Assembly (NCBI RefSeq): GCF_001434705.1
Contig: NZ_AZDJ01000003.1
Coordinates: 1 to 64,000 of the forward strand
Source of the DNA: Lacticaseibacillus nasuensis JCM 17158
Lineage (GTDB): Bacteria; Bacillota; Bacilli; Lactobacillales; Lactobacillaceae
Reading direction: 5' to 3'
Length of the DNA: 64,000 bases
Numbering within the stretch: the first letter of the stretch is position 1; the number at the start of each line of letters is the position of its first letter. A model generated the notes under the pieces. That model did no database searches and was not told the DNA's origin. It was given only the letters and a program-made list of their open reading frames with translations. A program made the translations under genes and the position numbers. Below, one piece after another: positions 15,996 through 26,886 of this stretch.

Positions 15996-16750
15996 GTCGT
16001 GGGAAAGGTAAATTGAATCTGGTCAAAATTCTCGTGTTGGTGCGCCTTGACAAACGCCGTCGCCGCCTTGTTGACGGCGGCTAAATCGATGCCTTGCGCC
16101 TTAGCGGCAAACAGGCACCCGCAGTAGCACTGACGATAAACATCGTACTCCTTGCACATCGCCACCGACCGGGCATAGCCCCCACGTTTCTTGAAGTCGC
16201 TAGGCAGATACGCCACATCGTACAGGTGTTGAATCTCTAGGCCTTCCTCATTGATCACTTCGGCGTCTTTTTGCGGACTGATGGTCAAGGCGCTGCCGAA
16301 AAAGTCAAACCCTAGCGCTTGTGCCTGCTGGGCCACGGCATCCAGCCGGAACCGGTAGCACACGTGGCAGCGGGCGCCGCCTTCGGGTTCGTTTTTCAAC
16401 GCCGCGGTTTGTGCCAGCCAATCGCTAGGCCGATATTCCGCGCCGAGAAACTGAACGTGCTGGCCAGTCTTGGCGTTAAAGTCTTGAATGAAGCGCTGTT
16501 GAACCAGCTTGCGCCGCTCGTATTCCATGCGCGGGTGAATATTGGGGTTGTAATAATATACGGTCACATCCGCATAGCGCGTCAAGTACTCCAAGGTATA
16601 CGTTGAACACGGCGCACAGCAGCTGTGCAGCAAAATCTTCGGGCGCGTGGCCGCCTGCTGCCAGCCGGCAATCACGCCTTGCAAAATCTTGTCGAAGTTG
16701 ATTTTTTGGTCGCGTTCAAATTGGGCCGCGATTTCTGCCAGCTCGAGCAT
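15986..16750 (-). CDS. queH: epoxyqueuosine reductase QueH
   Basis: A 254-residue iron-sulfur protein (formerly DUF208) that reduces epoxyqueuosine to queuosine in tRNA, the non-homologous alternative to QueG. The cysteine clusters are visible: Cys44-Cys45 and Cys48 in LLHSCCAPCSTY, Cys128 and Cys131 in ARCHVCYRFR, and Cys208, Cys210, Cys212 in RQCYCGC. The start is ATG at 16750 behind GGAGGTGA; the longer frame begins without a ribosome binding site. Transcription ends in the bidirectional hairpin that overlaps its last codons. Confidence 0.93.
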   Translation of the reverse strand: MLELAEIAAQFERDQKINFDKILQGVIAGWQQAATRPKILLHSCCAPCSTYTLEYLTRYADVTVYYYNPNIHPRMEYERRKLVQQRFIQDFNAKTGQHVQFLGAEYRPSDWLAQTAALKNEPEGGARCHVCYRFRLDAVAQQAQALGFDFFGSALTISPQKDAEVINEEGLEIQHLYDVAYLPSDFKKRGGYARSVAMCKEYDVYRQCYCGCLFAAKAQGIDLAAVNKAATAFVKAHQHENFDQIQFTFPTTKG

Positions 16751-16784
16751 TAGCCTCACCTCCGCAAACGATGTTATCAGTGTA

Positions 16785-17198
16785 TCACAGCCGCTTGACG
16801 AAGTAATACTTGGTGACCCCCGCAAACGGTGTGTCCGCGAGCTCACCGAAGATGGTGTAGCCGTTTTTCAGGTAGAAATCCTTGGCTTGAAACGACTTGG
16901 TGGTCAGTGTCACGTTGATGGCGTGGCGCGCCTTGGCGGCAGCCTCCACCGCCGCCAGTAGTCGCGAACCAATGTGCTCGTGTCGCGCAGCGGCGTCGAC
17001 GGCCAACATGTCCACATAGACGTTGCGATAGCTACGCTTGGCCACGAGTGCCCCGACGATGGCGTCACCGTCGCGCGCGACGAACACCAAGGTTTCATCA
17101 GGTTCGGCCGGGTAGCCGGCCGCCGCTTGTTGCGCGGCGAACTGTTGGGATAAGAACTGGTCCACGCTGGCCTGATCGGAAGCTTCGATTTCAATCAT
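16785..17198 (-). CDS. GNAT family N-acetyltransferase
   Basis: A 137-residue GNAT-fold enzyme using acetyl-CoA. The core reads LVFVARDGDAIVGALVAKRSYRN, then YVDMLAVDAAARHEHIGSRLLAAVEAAAK, in which R-H-E-H-I-G-S replaces the usual Q/RxxGxG/A pyrophosphate loop, and ends with FYLKNGYTIFGEL. The start is ATG at 17198 behind AAAGGAGGT. The stop is 34 bases before the start of queH on the same strand, so the two may be co-transcribed. The substrate is unknown. Confidence 0.85.
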   Translation of the reverse strand: MIEIEASDQASVDQFLSQQFAAQQAAAGYPAEPDETLVFVARDGDAIVGALVAKRSYRNVYVDMLAVDAAARHEHIGSRLLAAVEAAAKARHAINVTLTTKSFQAKDFYLKNGYTIFGELADTPFAGVTKYYFVKRL

Positions 17199-17246
17199 GC
17201 GATTACCTCCTTTGTAAATGCGCTTTAATTCTAGCATAGCATGACT

Positions 17247-17278
17247 CAAAAATACCGCCAGGCTCCGGGCCTGACGGT
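17247..17278 (-). terminator. rho-independent terminator of purA
   Basis: On the minus strand ACCGTCAGGC and GCCTGGCGGT form a 10-bp stem with one G-U pair, followed by ATTTTTG. Confidence 0.88.
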
Positions 17279-17283
17279 AGAAA

Positions 17284-18609
<1,326 letters not shown>

Positions 18610-18690
18610 TCACCGCCACGGATATTTTATCAGCCAGGCGGGACGAAAACAAGGAAAAACCGAATGTTAATTTATTAAATATACGATTAC

Positions 18691-18720
18691 AAATAAAAAG
18701 CCGAACATTAGTAGTTCGGC
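18691..18720 (-). terminator. terminator after four-repeat gene
   Basis: On the minus strand GCCGAAC (18714-18720) and GTTCGGC (18700-18706) form a 7-bp stem, followed by TTTTTATTT. The stem contains PurBox-like cores by sequence, probably by chance. Confidence 0.8.
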
Positions 18721-18722
18721 AG

Positions 18723-19880
18723 TTACTCTTCATGCAGCTCTGCCTCGGCTAAGTAGGCGAATAAATGGCCAAATGCGACTTCGAGGACAGCATCAAAGCT
18801 AATTTCCGCGACACTCCCGTCATCAGGATCAATCAGGTGCAACATGAAGCTATTCGGAGCCACCTGCACCGGATAGCCAACCATGTGGGTCTCGTCGGTG
18901 GCGGTACGCACGCGAATCACGCGTTGGAACGCCGCCGCTTCATTGACCAACACCTTGAACAGGTCATCGTTGGCGTCAAAGGCGCGTTCCGCGTTCAGCA
19001 CCGGTTGGAGCACGAGGTCGTGGGCCTCATCCCAAGCCGCGTACGCGCTCACGGTTTGCAAGTAGTCGCTGGCGGTGGTGATGCTTTGAATGGCCCGAAT
19101 GCGAATCGCCACATAGCCGCCGAATTGCGCGGCCATGTCGCGCAAAGCCAAGATGACGACGGTGTCGTTCACCGCGCGCACCGTACCGACGAAAAACTGA
19201 TCCTCGCTTTCGCGCGGCACTACCGCAATCAAGCGATTGGCCGCTTGCGCCGCAGCGAGCACTGTGCCGAGCTGCCCATCGTTTTGATGCAACACCGTTT
19301 TGACGTGGTGCAGTTGGTCGCGGTGGCGCACTAATTCAGTTTCTTGATGCAGGTCTAACCCACCAAATTCCACCACCAAGACGTCACTAAAATCGACCTG
19401 TAGCGCCCGCACATCCGTGTAGTTGAACTTATTGAAGACGTTCAGCGTAAAGCGATCCGCCGCCACCGCGGTGACCTGGCCTTCCAGGTACGCCTCGTCA
19501 TCGGCCAGGATCACCATGATCATCTGGCCACTGGCTTGCACCTGCGTGGCCAACTGACCCAACAGGTTCGCGCGCGGGTCGAACTGCAACGCCGCGTCGA
19601 GCCCGGCGACGGACAAAAAGTGTTCGCGCTTCGCCACATTCATGCGAAACTCCATGTCGGCCAGGTCCGCGCCGGCAAATTCAACCGTGGCAATGATGTT
19701 GAAGCTCAACAACACCGCGCCATCAGCAATGCCATAGTCGTTGAAGGTGCTGAGCACGACATGGTCGCGGCCCAGCACCTGCACGTAGCCGGTATAAAAA
19801 TCGTCTGTATCCCGCTGATAGACATTGATCAAGAGCTGCTCGTTCAATGCCGTCATCAGGCTCATCAAAATTGAATCCAT
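18723..19880 (-). CDS. four-repeat protein of unknown function (Sm-like repeats?)
   Basis: A 385-residue acidic soluble protein that I do not recognise. It is built of four copies of a unit of about 55 residues, at 16-70, 119-173, 216-270 and 320-371, separated by helical linkers of 45-50 residues, a period near 100. Each copy follows the pattern hhxVxxxxxxxYhxGxVxxVxxDxhxLxhF, then hphxxIxxVxFxG, which looks like a five-strand Sm-type or other small beta-barrel. No enzyme motif, signal peptide or membrane segment is seen. The start is ATG behind GAGGAG, 18 bases after dnaB, so it is in the dnaB operon. Confidence 0.8.
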   Translation of the reverse strand: MDSILMSLMTALNEQLLINVYQRDTDDFYTGYVQVLGRDHVVLSTFNDYGIADGAVLLSFNIIATVEFAGADLADMEFRMNVAKREHFLSVAGLDAALQFDPRANLLGQLATQVQASGQMIMVILADDEAYLEGQVTAVAADRFTLNVFNKFNYTDVRALQVDFSDVLVVEFGGLDLHQETELVRHRDQLHHVKTVLHQNDGQLGTVLAAAQAANRLIAVVPRESEDQFFVGTVRAVNDTVVILALRDMAAQFGGYVAIRIRAIQSITTASDYLQTVSAYAAWDEAHDLVLQPVLNAERAFDANDDLFKVLVNEAAAFQRVIRVRTATDETHMVGYPVQVAPNSFMLHLIDPDDGSVAEISFDAVLEVAFGHLFAYLAEAELHEE

Positions 19881-19898
19881 GGTTACTCCTCTAAGCGC

Positions 19899-21302
19899 CT
19901 AAAACGGTGCCCCGGTTGGCGGTGGCGGGGTTGGCCCGGGCTGATTCAAGCCGGTAACGGCCACCGAGGTGAACTTGTTATAGGACTTCACGAACAGCAG
20001 GTTCACCGTGCCGCGCGCGCCTGAGCGGTTCTTTTCGATAATGACCTCGACCGGACCGACGTTTTGGTCCCCTTGGTCCTCGTCATCCGAGTCATCATCC
20101 GAGCGGTAATAATCCTCGCGGTACAAGAATGCGACGATATCCGCGTCTTGTTCGATGGACCCGGATTCACGAATATCTGACAGCACCGGCCGCTTGTCTT
20201 GACGCTGCTCAACGCCACGCGACAGCTGCGACAAGGCGATGACCGGCACGCCTAGTTCCTTGGCCAGCTTCTTCATTGCCCGGGAAATAGCAGACACTTC
20301 CTGCTGGCGATTTTCCCCGGAACCTTCGATCAGCTGCAGGTAGTCCACCACCACCAAGCCCAGGTCGTGTTCCTGTTGCAGCTTGAGGCAGCTCGAGCGA
20401 ATCTGGGCCATGCGGATCCCCGGCGTGTCATCGATGTAGATGTCGGCTTGCGACAACGATCCCATGGCGACCACGAGACTTTCCCATTCCTGTTCGTCGA
20501 GCTGGCCGGTCCGCACGTGATTGGCGTCGACGCTCCCCTCTGCGCACAGCATCCGGGACACCAGCTGTTCGGCCCCCATTTCCAAGCTGAAAATGGCAAC
20601 CGTCTTGCCGGTTTTGGTCCCAACGTTTTGGGCAATATTTAAGGCAAAGGCCGTTTTCCCGACGGCTGGCCGAGCCGCGATGATGACCAGCTCGCCGTCG
20701 TGCAAGCCGGTCGTAATTTTATCGAGGTCGACGAAGCCGGTGGGCAAGCCGGTGATCTGACTGTCGTTTTGGTACAGCTTGTCGATTTGAGACACGGTGG
20801 CGTTCAACACGTCTTTGATGTGCCGGAAGCCCGAGCGCTTCGTGGTGTCGGCAACACTGAGAATCTCATCGCTGGCTGTTTCCAACAGTGCCGGCACGTC
20901 GGCTTGCTCGTCATACCCCCGCGCAGCAATACTTTCTGCGGTGGCAATGAGGCGCCGTACCTGGGCCTTTTCGGCGACAATCTTGGCGTAGTAAACCGCG
21001 TTGGCGGCGGTTGGTACCGCATCGGCCAATTCGACGACATACCCCACGCCGCCGATGTCATCGAGCTGGTTGTGGGCATCGAGGTAGTCTTGCACCGTCA
21101 CCACGTCGATAGCCTCGTCGCGGTCGGATAACGCACTCATCGCGGCAAAAATCAGCCGGTGGGCGCGGACGTAGAAGTCTTCTGCCGTCACGAACTCGGC
21201 GACTTCCACCAACTTTTGCGGATTGAGGAAGACGCTGCCTAAGACGGCTTGCTCAGCTTCTTTATTAAACGGCGGTGTCCGCCGAATGTCTGCATTATCC
21301 AT
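19899..21302 (-). CDS. dnaB: replicative DNA helicase
   Basis: A 467-residue hexameric helicase (DnaC in Bacillus naming) that unwinds DNA at the replication fork. The N-terminal domain (PPFNKEAEQAVLGSVFLNP) binds primase. The RecA-like domain carries Walker A ARPAVGKTAF, followed by IFSLEMGAEQLVSRML, and LVVVDYLQLIEG as Walker B, then SRGVEQRQDKRPVLSDIRESGSIEQDAD, all typical. The start is ATG behind AGGAGG. In related genomes rplI lies directly upstream; here pulA separates them. Confidence 0.97.
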   Translation of the reverse strand: MDNADIRRTPPFNKEAEQAVLGSVFLNPQKLVEVAEFVTAEDFYVRAHRLIFAAMSALSDRDEAIDVVTVQDYLDAHNQLDDIGGVGYVVELADAVPTAANAVYYAKIVAEKAQVRRLIATAESIAARGYDEQADVPALLETASDEILSVADTTKRSGFRHIKDVLNATVSQIDKLYQNDSQITGLPTGFVDLDKITTGLHDGELVIIAARPAVGKTAFALNIAQNVGTKTGKTVAIFSLEMGAEQLVSRMLCAEGSVDANHVRTGQLDEQEWESLVVAMGSLSQADIYIDDTPGIRMAQIRSSCLKLQQEHDLGLVVVDYLQLIEGSGENRQQEVSAISRAMKKLAKELGVPVIALSQLSRGVEQRQDKRPVLSDIRESGSIEQDADIVAFLYREDYYRSDDDSDDEDQGDQNVGPVEVIIEKNRSGARGTVNLLFVKSYNKFTSVAVTGLNQPGPTPPPPTGAPF

Positions 21303-21419
21303 CTTGGTCCTCCTGACTGTTCACATCGCTATTCAGTTTACGTTACCCCACGAGTTAAAGCAAACCCCGCTAACCCGCGTCAACCGGCCATTTTAACGAC
21401 AAAGGCCGCAGGGTCGGGC

Positions 21420-23297
21420 CTAACTTTTTTCCCGTAAAATGACGGCACTCAACGGCGGGATCGAATAGTCGCCACCGGCATGCGTTGCAAGTCCTGCCGG
21501 GGCAAATGCGGTCCCATTGAGCAGCACGGTCCCAGCCGGCGCCCACAGCGTCACCGCGGCCGGCCGCGCGTTAAACGCGATCCACAACGCCCCGAGGCGC
21601 GAGGCAATCACCCCGGGCTGGATATCGCTGCCGCGGTATAGGGCCGCTAATTCGGGATAGCTTTGCGCCTGCCACTCCGGTTGGGCCGCCCGCCAGATCA
21701 ACACCCGGGCAATCAACTGGTTCAACTCACGATGCCGCCCGAGGCGATTCCAATCGATGGCGTTGACGTTGTCGCCTGAACGATAGGAATTGGCGTCACC
21801 ACCCTTGGTGCGCAGCCCCGTTGCCCCCAACGGGAAAAATGGCACGCCTTGGCTTAACGCCACCATTAACAACGCCAGCCGCGCTCGAGCCTCACGCGTT
21901 GCCGCGTCATCGGCCGGGTTGGTCGCCACCAGCTTGTCGTACAAGGTCAAGTTGTCGTGCACGCTAACATATTGAATCGCCTGTTGCGGCCAGGCATACC
22001 GGCCGTGCGCGCCGCTGATCGACTCCGGCGAATAAGGGGCCGGCCCAACCGTCATGCCTGCCAATAGCTCGGCGACAAGCGCCCATTCGTTGCCCGTCGC
22101 CCCGGTCACAAACCCCGGGGCGGCCGCGACGAAGTTGTCACCCTTGATGAGGTCGCGTAACCCGTCGTTGAAAAAACCAATGCTCGGGACCGCAGTGGCC
22201 TGGGCCGGTGTGGTTTGCTGCGTAGCCGGCAACGGGGTCGCCATTGGCCACCCCTCGCCTAACAGGAGAAGATTTGGTAGCGCCGCGGCCACGGCTTGCA
22301 TCGTCGTGACGTCGAGGCTCCCCATCAAGTCGAAGCGAAACCCATCGACCCCATAAGTTTTGGCCCAGTACCGCACCGAATCGACAATATAGCGTCGCGC
22401 CATGGGCTGCTCGCTGGCCAAGTCGTTGCCGGTGCCCGTCCCGTCGCTTAGCTGGCCCTCGTGCTGGCGAAAATAGTAGCCAGGAACGGTCAGCGCCAAC
22501 GCTTGGGCCCGCGGGTCATAGACATGGTTATACACGACGTCCATGATCACCCGCAGCCCCGCGGCGTGCAACGCGGTGATCATCGCCTGCGCCTCGCTGA
22601 TTCGAGTCTGCGGATCGGCAGGCGCCGTGGCGAAGCTTCCTTCCGGTACGTTGTAGTTTTGCGGGTCATAGCCCCAATTATAATCGCGCCCCGGGGCGGT
22701 TTCATCGACGGTGGCGAAGTCGAAAAACGGCATCAGTTGCACGTGCGTGACGCCGCTTTGCTTCAGGTAGTCTAACCCTGACCCGGCTCCGGTAGGCGTC
22801 TTGGTCCCGACTTCTGTGAGCCCGAGGTATTGGCCACGGTGGCGAATACCACTGGCCGGATGACTCGAAAAATCGCGAATCGACACCTCCATGATGCTGG
22901 CTCGCCCGTGAAACGGCGGTAGCGGCGCGACTGGTGCCGGCGACGGGAGAATCACGCCGCGCGTTCCGTTGACGATAGCCGCAGTGGCGTAGGGGTCGAT
23001 GGTTTCGGTTTGCTCCCCATCGGCGAACCGTAACACATAGGTGTACACCACCCTGGCCAAGTCCTCGTGCAAGGTGAGCTGCCAGCTACCATTGCGACCG
23101 GCTGTCAAACCGAATTGGCTGAAGCCTTCCGTGGCGGGTTGTGCATCCGAATAAAGGCGCACCCAAACCTGCGTGGCCGTTGGCGCCCACAGGTGAAAGG
23201 TCGTGGCCGCCGGGTGGTACACCACACCCAGTGGCCCATCATAATCGTATTGTCGCGCAAATTCAGGGCTGAATAGCCAATCAGCTTCGGTCGTCAT
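21420..23297 (-). CDS. pulA: type I pullulanase
   Basis: A 625-residue GH13_14 debranching enzyme cleaving alpha-1,6 links in branched maltodextrin or glycogen. An N-terminal CBM48-like beta domain (about 20-120, VYHPAATTFHLWAPTATQVWVRLY) precedes the barrel. The type I hallmark YNWGYDPQNYN is present, with nucleophile Asp in DGFRFDLMG, acid/base Glu in LLLGEGWP and transition-state Asp in YVSVHDN. There is no signal peptide, so it acts in the cytoplasm on imported substrate. The start is ATG behind GGAGG. It is inserted between rplI and dnaB, far from the maltose genes it should serve. Confidence 0.95.
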   Translation of the reverse strand: MTTEADWLFSPEFARQYDYDGPLGVVYHPAATTFHLWAPTATQVWVRLYSDAQPATEGFSQFGLTAGRNGSWQLTLHEDLARVVYTYVLRFADGEQTETIDPYATAAIVNGTRGVILPSPAPVAPLPPFHGRASIMEVSIRDFSSHPASGIRHRGQYLGLTEVGTKTPTGAGSGLDYLKQSGVTHVQLMPFFDFATVDETAPGRDYNWGYDPQNYNVPEGSFATAPADPQTRISEAQAMITALHAAGLRVIMDVVYNHVYDPRAQALALTVPGYYFRQHEGQLSDGTGTGNDLASEQPMARRYIVDSVRYWAKTYGVDGFRFDLMGSLDVTTMQAVAAALPNLLLLGEGWPMATPLPATQQTTPAQATAVPSIGFFNDGLRDLIKGDNFVAAAPGFVTGATGNEWALVAELLAGMTVGPAPYSPESISGAHGRYAWPQQAIQYVSVHDNLTLYDKLVATNPADDAATREARARLALLMVALSQGVPFFPLGATGLRTKGGDANSYRSGDNVNAIDWNRLGRHRELNQLIARVLIWRAAQPEWQAQSYPELAALYRGSDIQPGVIASRLGALWIAFNARPAAVTLWAPAGTVLLNGTAFAPAGLATHAGGDYSIPPLSAVILREKS

Positions 23298-23361
23298 GAG
23301 GCACCTCCGGGTTTTGCGTTAAGTATACCCGTCACAGCCAATTTCGTCTGCTCACACCACA

Positions 23362-23384
23362 CAAAAAGCCAGCCGCAGCTGGCT
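23362..23384 (-). terminator. terminator between rplI and pulA
   Basis: On the minus strand AGCCAG and CTGGCT flank CTGCGG, followed by TTTTTG. It separates gdpP-rplI from pulA-dnaB. Confidence 0.8.
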
Positions 23385-23390
23385 TGTCGT

Positions 23391-23846
23391 TTACTTTTGC
23401 TCGGTGACATGCACCCGAATCGAGGCTTCGACGCCGGGGTACAACGTGGCTTTCACGTTGCGGTACCCTAGCGCCCGAATCGGTTGCGGCAAGTCGAGCT
23501 TGCGCTTATCGACCTTAATGCCGTATTGCTTCTCCAACGCCGTGGTAATTTGCTTGCTGGGAATCGAGCCGAACAGGCGGGAATCTTCGCCGGCCTTGGA
23601 TTGAATCTGGACGATCGTCTTATCGTCTTCGAGCTGCGCCTTCACGGCCTCTGCCGCCGCCTTGGCTTCGGCTTCTTTCTTCTCTTCGAGCTTCTGTTGG
23701 CCGCGCAATGCGCTCATCGCTTGCGGCGTGGCCAACTTGGCCTTACCGTTGCGAATTAAGAAGTTCTGGGCGTAACCATCGGGAACTTCCTTGATTTCGC
23801 CGCGCTTGCCCTTACCGCGTACGTCTTGGGTAAAAATAACCTTCAT
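23391..23846 (-). CDS. rplI: 50S ribosomal protein L9
   Basis: A 151-residue protein of the large subunit that binds 23S rRNA and helps keep the reading frame. The N-terminal domain [36 protein letters not shown] is typical, followed by the long charged connecting helix ([20 protein letters not shown]) and the C-terminal domain with [22 protein letters not shown]. It lies 28 bases after gdpP on the same strand, the usual gdpP-rplI pair. Confidence 0.98.
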   Translation of the reverse strand: MKVIFTQDVRGKGKRGEIKEVPDGYAQNFLIRNGKAKLATPQAMSALRGQQKLEEKKEAEAKAAAEAVKAQLEDDKTIVQIQSKAGEDSRLFGSIPSKQITTALEKQYGIKVDKRKLDLPQPIRALGYRNVKATLYPGVEASIRVHVTEQK

Positions 23847-23874
23847 GTTTATCCCTCTTTCTGTGACCGGACCG

Positions 23875-25881
23875 TTACTCTTCCTCGGCCGTGTCGTCGA
23901 TAGCCGTCAGCAGCATGTCCTTCACCTCGGCGATGGACTTGCCCTCAACCTGCGTCGCGGCGTTGCTGAGGTGGCCGCCGCCGCCCAGCTTCTCCATGAT
24001 GACTTGAACGTTGATGTCGCCCAGCGACCGGGCGGAGATGCCCACCTTGCCGTCGCTACGGCGCGAAATGACGAAACTGGCATCGATGCCGCTGAGGGTC
24101 AACAAGGTGTCCGCGGCCTGCGCCGCAATGACCGGATCATACGTCTTGTCGGCTTCACCTATACATAATGCCATATTTTGGGAAATCATTTCAACGGTAT
24201 CAATCAGATGATTCTTTTGAATGTAGTTATCGACGCTTTCCTTCAACAGGTTCTGCGCCAGCAACCCGTCGGCCCCCACTGAACGCAAGTAGCTCGCGGC
24301 GTCGAAGGTCCGCGTGCCGGTGCGCAAGGAGAAGGATTTGGTGTCGACCGTAATCCCGGCCAGCATCGCCGTCGCCTCGAGCTTATCGACAGAAGCGGCG
24401 TTGCTCGGCTGGTATTCCAGCATTTCGGTAATCAGCTCACACGTTGAGCTGGCGTAAGGCTCGATATACACCAGCATCGGGTTTTCGGGGAATTCCTCGC
24501 CTCGCCGGTGGTGATCGATGATCACGACCCGAGAGGCCAGTGCCTGATACAACGCCGGGGCGCTGGTCATCGAGGCCTTCGAATGGTCCACCATCACCAA
24601 CAGACTGCGGTCAGTGGCCTGAGACAGCGCCGCATCTGGCGTGAGAATCGCGTTGGCAATTTCCGGATCCTGGCCGACCTTGCTCATGAGGCGCTCGACA
24701 TCGGAGTGCAAATTGGCCGGATCGATGACAACGTAACAGTCCTTGCCGTTCATCTGGGCGATGCGGCGAATCCCCAACGCCGCCCCGACGGCATCCATGT
24801 CGGGGCGCTTGTGCCCGACGACGAAAATCTTATCGGTTTGCTTGAATAACTCCTGCATGGCCTGGGAAATCATCCGAGCTCGCACGCGGGTCCGCTTTTC
24901 CATCGGGTTGGTTTTACCGCCGAAGAACTTCGCCTGCTCGTCCTTGGCGCGGACAACCACCTGGTCGCCGCCGCGCCCTAAGGCCAAGTCGAGGTTGCTT
25001 TGTGACGTCGCAGCGATCTTGCTGAGGTCGGGGTCGCCGTACGCGATCCCCACCGACAAGGTCAGCGGGTAGTTTTGCTTGGAGGTTTCCTCCCGAATCA
25101 CGTCGAGAATCTTGAACTTGTCTGCCTCGACTTGCCGCAACGCCTTGACGTAGGCAATGAGAATGAAGCGGTCGTTACTGATGCGGCGAATGTACATGCC
25201 GAAGTCGCGCGCCCAATCAGACAACGTGTTGGTGACATAGCTGTTCAAGTTGGTGATCGTCTGGTCATTGAGCGTCTGGGTGATCTCGTCGTAGTTATCC
25301 AGGAACACCTGGCCGATGGCGATGCGCTCGGATTCCGCACGCGCCTCGATTTCCGCATAGCGGGTGATATCCATGAGGTACACCACGCCGATGCTTTGCT
25401 GAATGATCATGTCGAATTCGTGCTCGCCCCAGGTGATGCTGTGGGTCTCGGTCGAATCCTGATGCGCCGCGACCAATTCACTGAGTTCGGGATCCACCTC
25501 GCTTAACGGTCGGCCGAGAATGTCGGCATCGGTGAAGTACTGCGCCAGGTAAGGGTTGGTCCACTCGACGTTCATCTGGTCGTCGTAGATCAAAATCCCC
25601 ACCGGCATCTTAATCAGCGCTTCTTGCTCGCCACGCTTGATGCGGTAGGCAAGGTTAGAAATGTATTTGTTGGTATTGGCCGTAATGGTGGCCAAGGCAA
25701 AAAACGTCGCCCCGATCAGTACAATCAGGGTCACGAGCATGATCAGGCCCAGCCACGGGCTAACGAAACTGGCAAACACAATTAACACTACCGCCAGCAA
25801 CACCATGGCCCCGGCCGCATACCGCAGCCGAACGTCTTCAAGAAACGCCGGCAGGTTAATTTTTGCGAAGAGCTTTTTCAT
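23875..25881 (-). CDS. gdpP: cyclic-di-AMP phosphodiesterase GdpP
   Basis: A 668-residue membrane enzyme hydrolysing c-di-AMP to pApA, which affects potassium, osmotic and wall homeostasis. Two transmembrane segments (about 22-41 and 46-68) are followed by a PAS-like domain, a degenerate GGDEF domain and the DHH/DHHA1 phosphodiesterase. Metal-binding motifs are [15 protein letters not shown] (near 350), [12 protein letters not shown], and [11 protein letters not shown] near the C-terminus. The start is ATG behind AGGGGAA. The rpsF-ssb-rpsR genes that usually precede it are absent; a divergent terC-like gene lies there instead. Confidence 0.96.
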   Translation of the reverse strand: MKKLFAKINLPAFLEDVRLRYAAGAMVLLAVVLIVFASFVSPWLGLIMLVTLIVLIGATFFALATITANTNKYISNLAYRIKRGEQEALIKMPVGILIYDDQMNVEWTNPYLAQYFTDADILGRPLSEVDPELSELVAAHQDSTETHSITWGEHEFDMIIQQSIGVVYLMDITRYAEIEARAESERIAIGQVFLDNYDEITQTLNDQTITNLNSYVTNTLSDWARDFGMYIRRISNDRFILIAYVKALRQVEADKFKILDVIREETSKQNYPLTLSVGIAYGDPDLSKIAATSQSNLDLALGRGGDQVVVRAKDEQAKFFGGKTNPMEKRTRVRARMISQAMQELFKQTDKIFVVGHKRPDMDAVGAALGIRRIAQMNGKDCYVVIDPANLHSDVERLMSKVGQDPEIANAILTPDAALSQATDRSLLVMVDHSKASMTSAPALYQALASRVVIIDHHRRGEEFPENPMLVYIEPYASSTCELITEMLEYQPSNAASVDKLEATAMLAGITVDTKSFSLRTGTRTFDAASYLRSVGADGLLAQNLLKESVDNYIQKNHLIDTVEMISQNMALCIGEADKTYDPVIAAQAADTLLTLSGIDASFVISRRSDGKVGISARSLGDINVQVIMEKLGGGGHLSNAATQVEGKSIAEVKDMLLTAIDDTAEEE

Positions 25882-26091
25882 TGAGCGGTTCCCCTATCTT
25901 GGCTCACAGCTTAAGAAAAACTTTAGTCCCGTGTATTTTACCATAAAGGGGAAACTGACGCGGCATTCGCGCCGGCTTGGGCTTATCACCCCTTGTACAG
26001 ACGCTGGCGCCAGCGTTGGCGCCGCATTTTTTTACCACTGCCGCAATTTTGAGTCAAAAGTTCGGTACAATAGGATTAACTCGCTGGGGAG

Positions 26092-26838
26092 GTGGCCGCA
26101 ATCAATACATTAATCAAACTATATGGTCCTTTTTTTAGCGGCGCCGACTGGCACGCCGCCATCATGACTGGCGGGGGGCTGATGACCATCGCAACGCTGG
26201 CCATCATGGAATGCCTATTGTCCGTGGATAACGCCGTCGTGCTTGCGGCCCAAACCGCCTCGCTGAAAGTGCCGAAGCTCGAGCACCGGGCATTGATGTA
26301 CGGGTTGTGGGGAAGCTACTTGTTTCGCTTCATCGCCATTGGGCTGGGCAGCTTTCTCATCAAGTTCTGGGCGGTAAAGGCCATTGGCGCCGGTTACCTG
26401 TTATGGATGGCGTTGCATTTTTTCTACGAGCAGCACGTCCCTAAGGCTGGCGGTAATCAGCCTAAACTGGCGAAGCCTCGCTCGTTTTGGGCCACCGTCG
26501 TCGCCATCGTCTTGTTGGACTTCGTGTTCTCGATTGATTCCATCTTGACCGCCTTGGCCATCGACGACAATCCTGTCATTGTGCTCATCGGCGGCTTCAT
26601 CGGCATCTTGGCGATGCGGTTCGTCGCCCAAGGGATGATCGTCTTGCTGGCCAAGGTCCCGGAGCTGTTGTACATGGCCTATGTCCTCATCGCCTTTATC
26701 AGCATCAAGCTTGGCTTGTCGCTGCCGATGATTCACATCGAGGTCTCCAACACCTTCTTTAGCATCTTCGTGCTCGGCGCCTTCGCCGTGACCCTCGGTG
26801 TCCACTTCTGGCGCCGCCGCAATTCGCATGAATTTTAG
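26092..26838 (+). CDS. TerC family integral membrane protein
   Basis: A membrane protein of about 245 residues with seven hydrophobic segments. Two TerC signatures each carry acidic residues within membrane helices: MECLLSVDNAVVLA (near 35-48) and LLDFVFSIDSILTALAI (near 138-154). TerC/Alx-type proteins are linked to manganese export and metalation of exported enzymes; the role here is inferred. The start is uncertain. The GTG at 26092 overlaps its own GGGGAGG, while the spacing would suit the ATC at 26101. Divergent from gdpP. Confidence 0.85.
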   Translation: MAAINTLIKLYGPFFSGADWHAAIMTGGGLMTIATLAIMECLLSVDNAVVLAAQTASLKVPKLEHRALMYGLWGSYLFRFIAIGLGSFLIKFWAVKAIGAGYLLWMALHFFYEQHVPKAGGNQPKLAKPRSFWATVVAIVLLDFVFSIDSILTALAIDDNPVIVLIGGFIGILAMRFVAQGMIVLLAKVPELLYMAYVLIAFISIKLGLSLPMIHIEVSNTFFSIFVLGAFAVTLGVHFWRRRNSHEF

Positions 26839-26845
26839 CGGCACG

Positions 26846-26880
26846 AAAATAGGCCTCCCCACAATGGGAGGCCTATTTTT
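26846..26880. terminator. bidirectional terminator terC/malR
   Basis: AAAATAGGCCTCCC (26846-26859) pairs perfectly with GGGAGGCCTATTTT (26866-26879), with T on one side and A on the other. Confidence 0.93.
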
Positions 26881-26886
26881 GTGCCG

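Noticed and set aside
18660-18720. PurBox-like CCGAAC/CCGAAT sequences upstream of purA
   Set aside because: The two CCGAAC cores are the arms of the terminator of the preceding gene, and none lies at the required distance from the predicted purA start.
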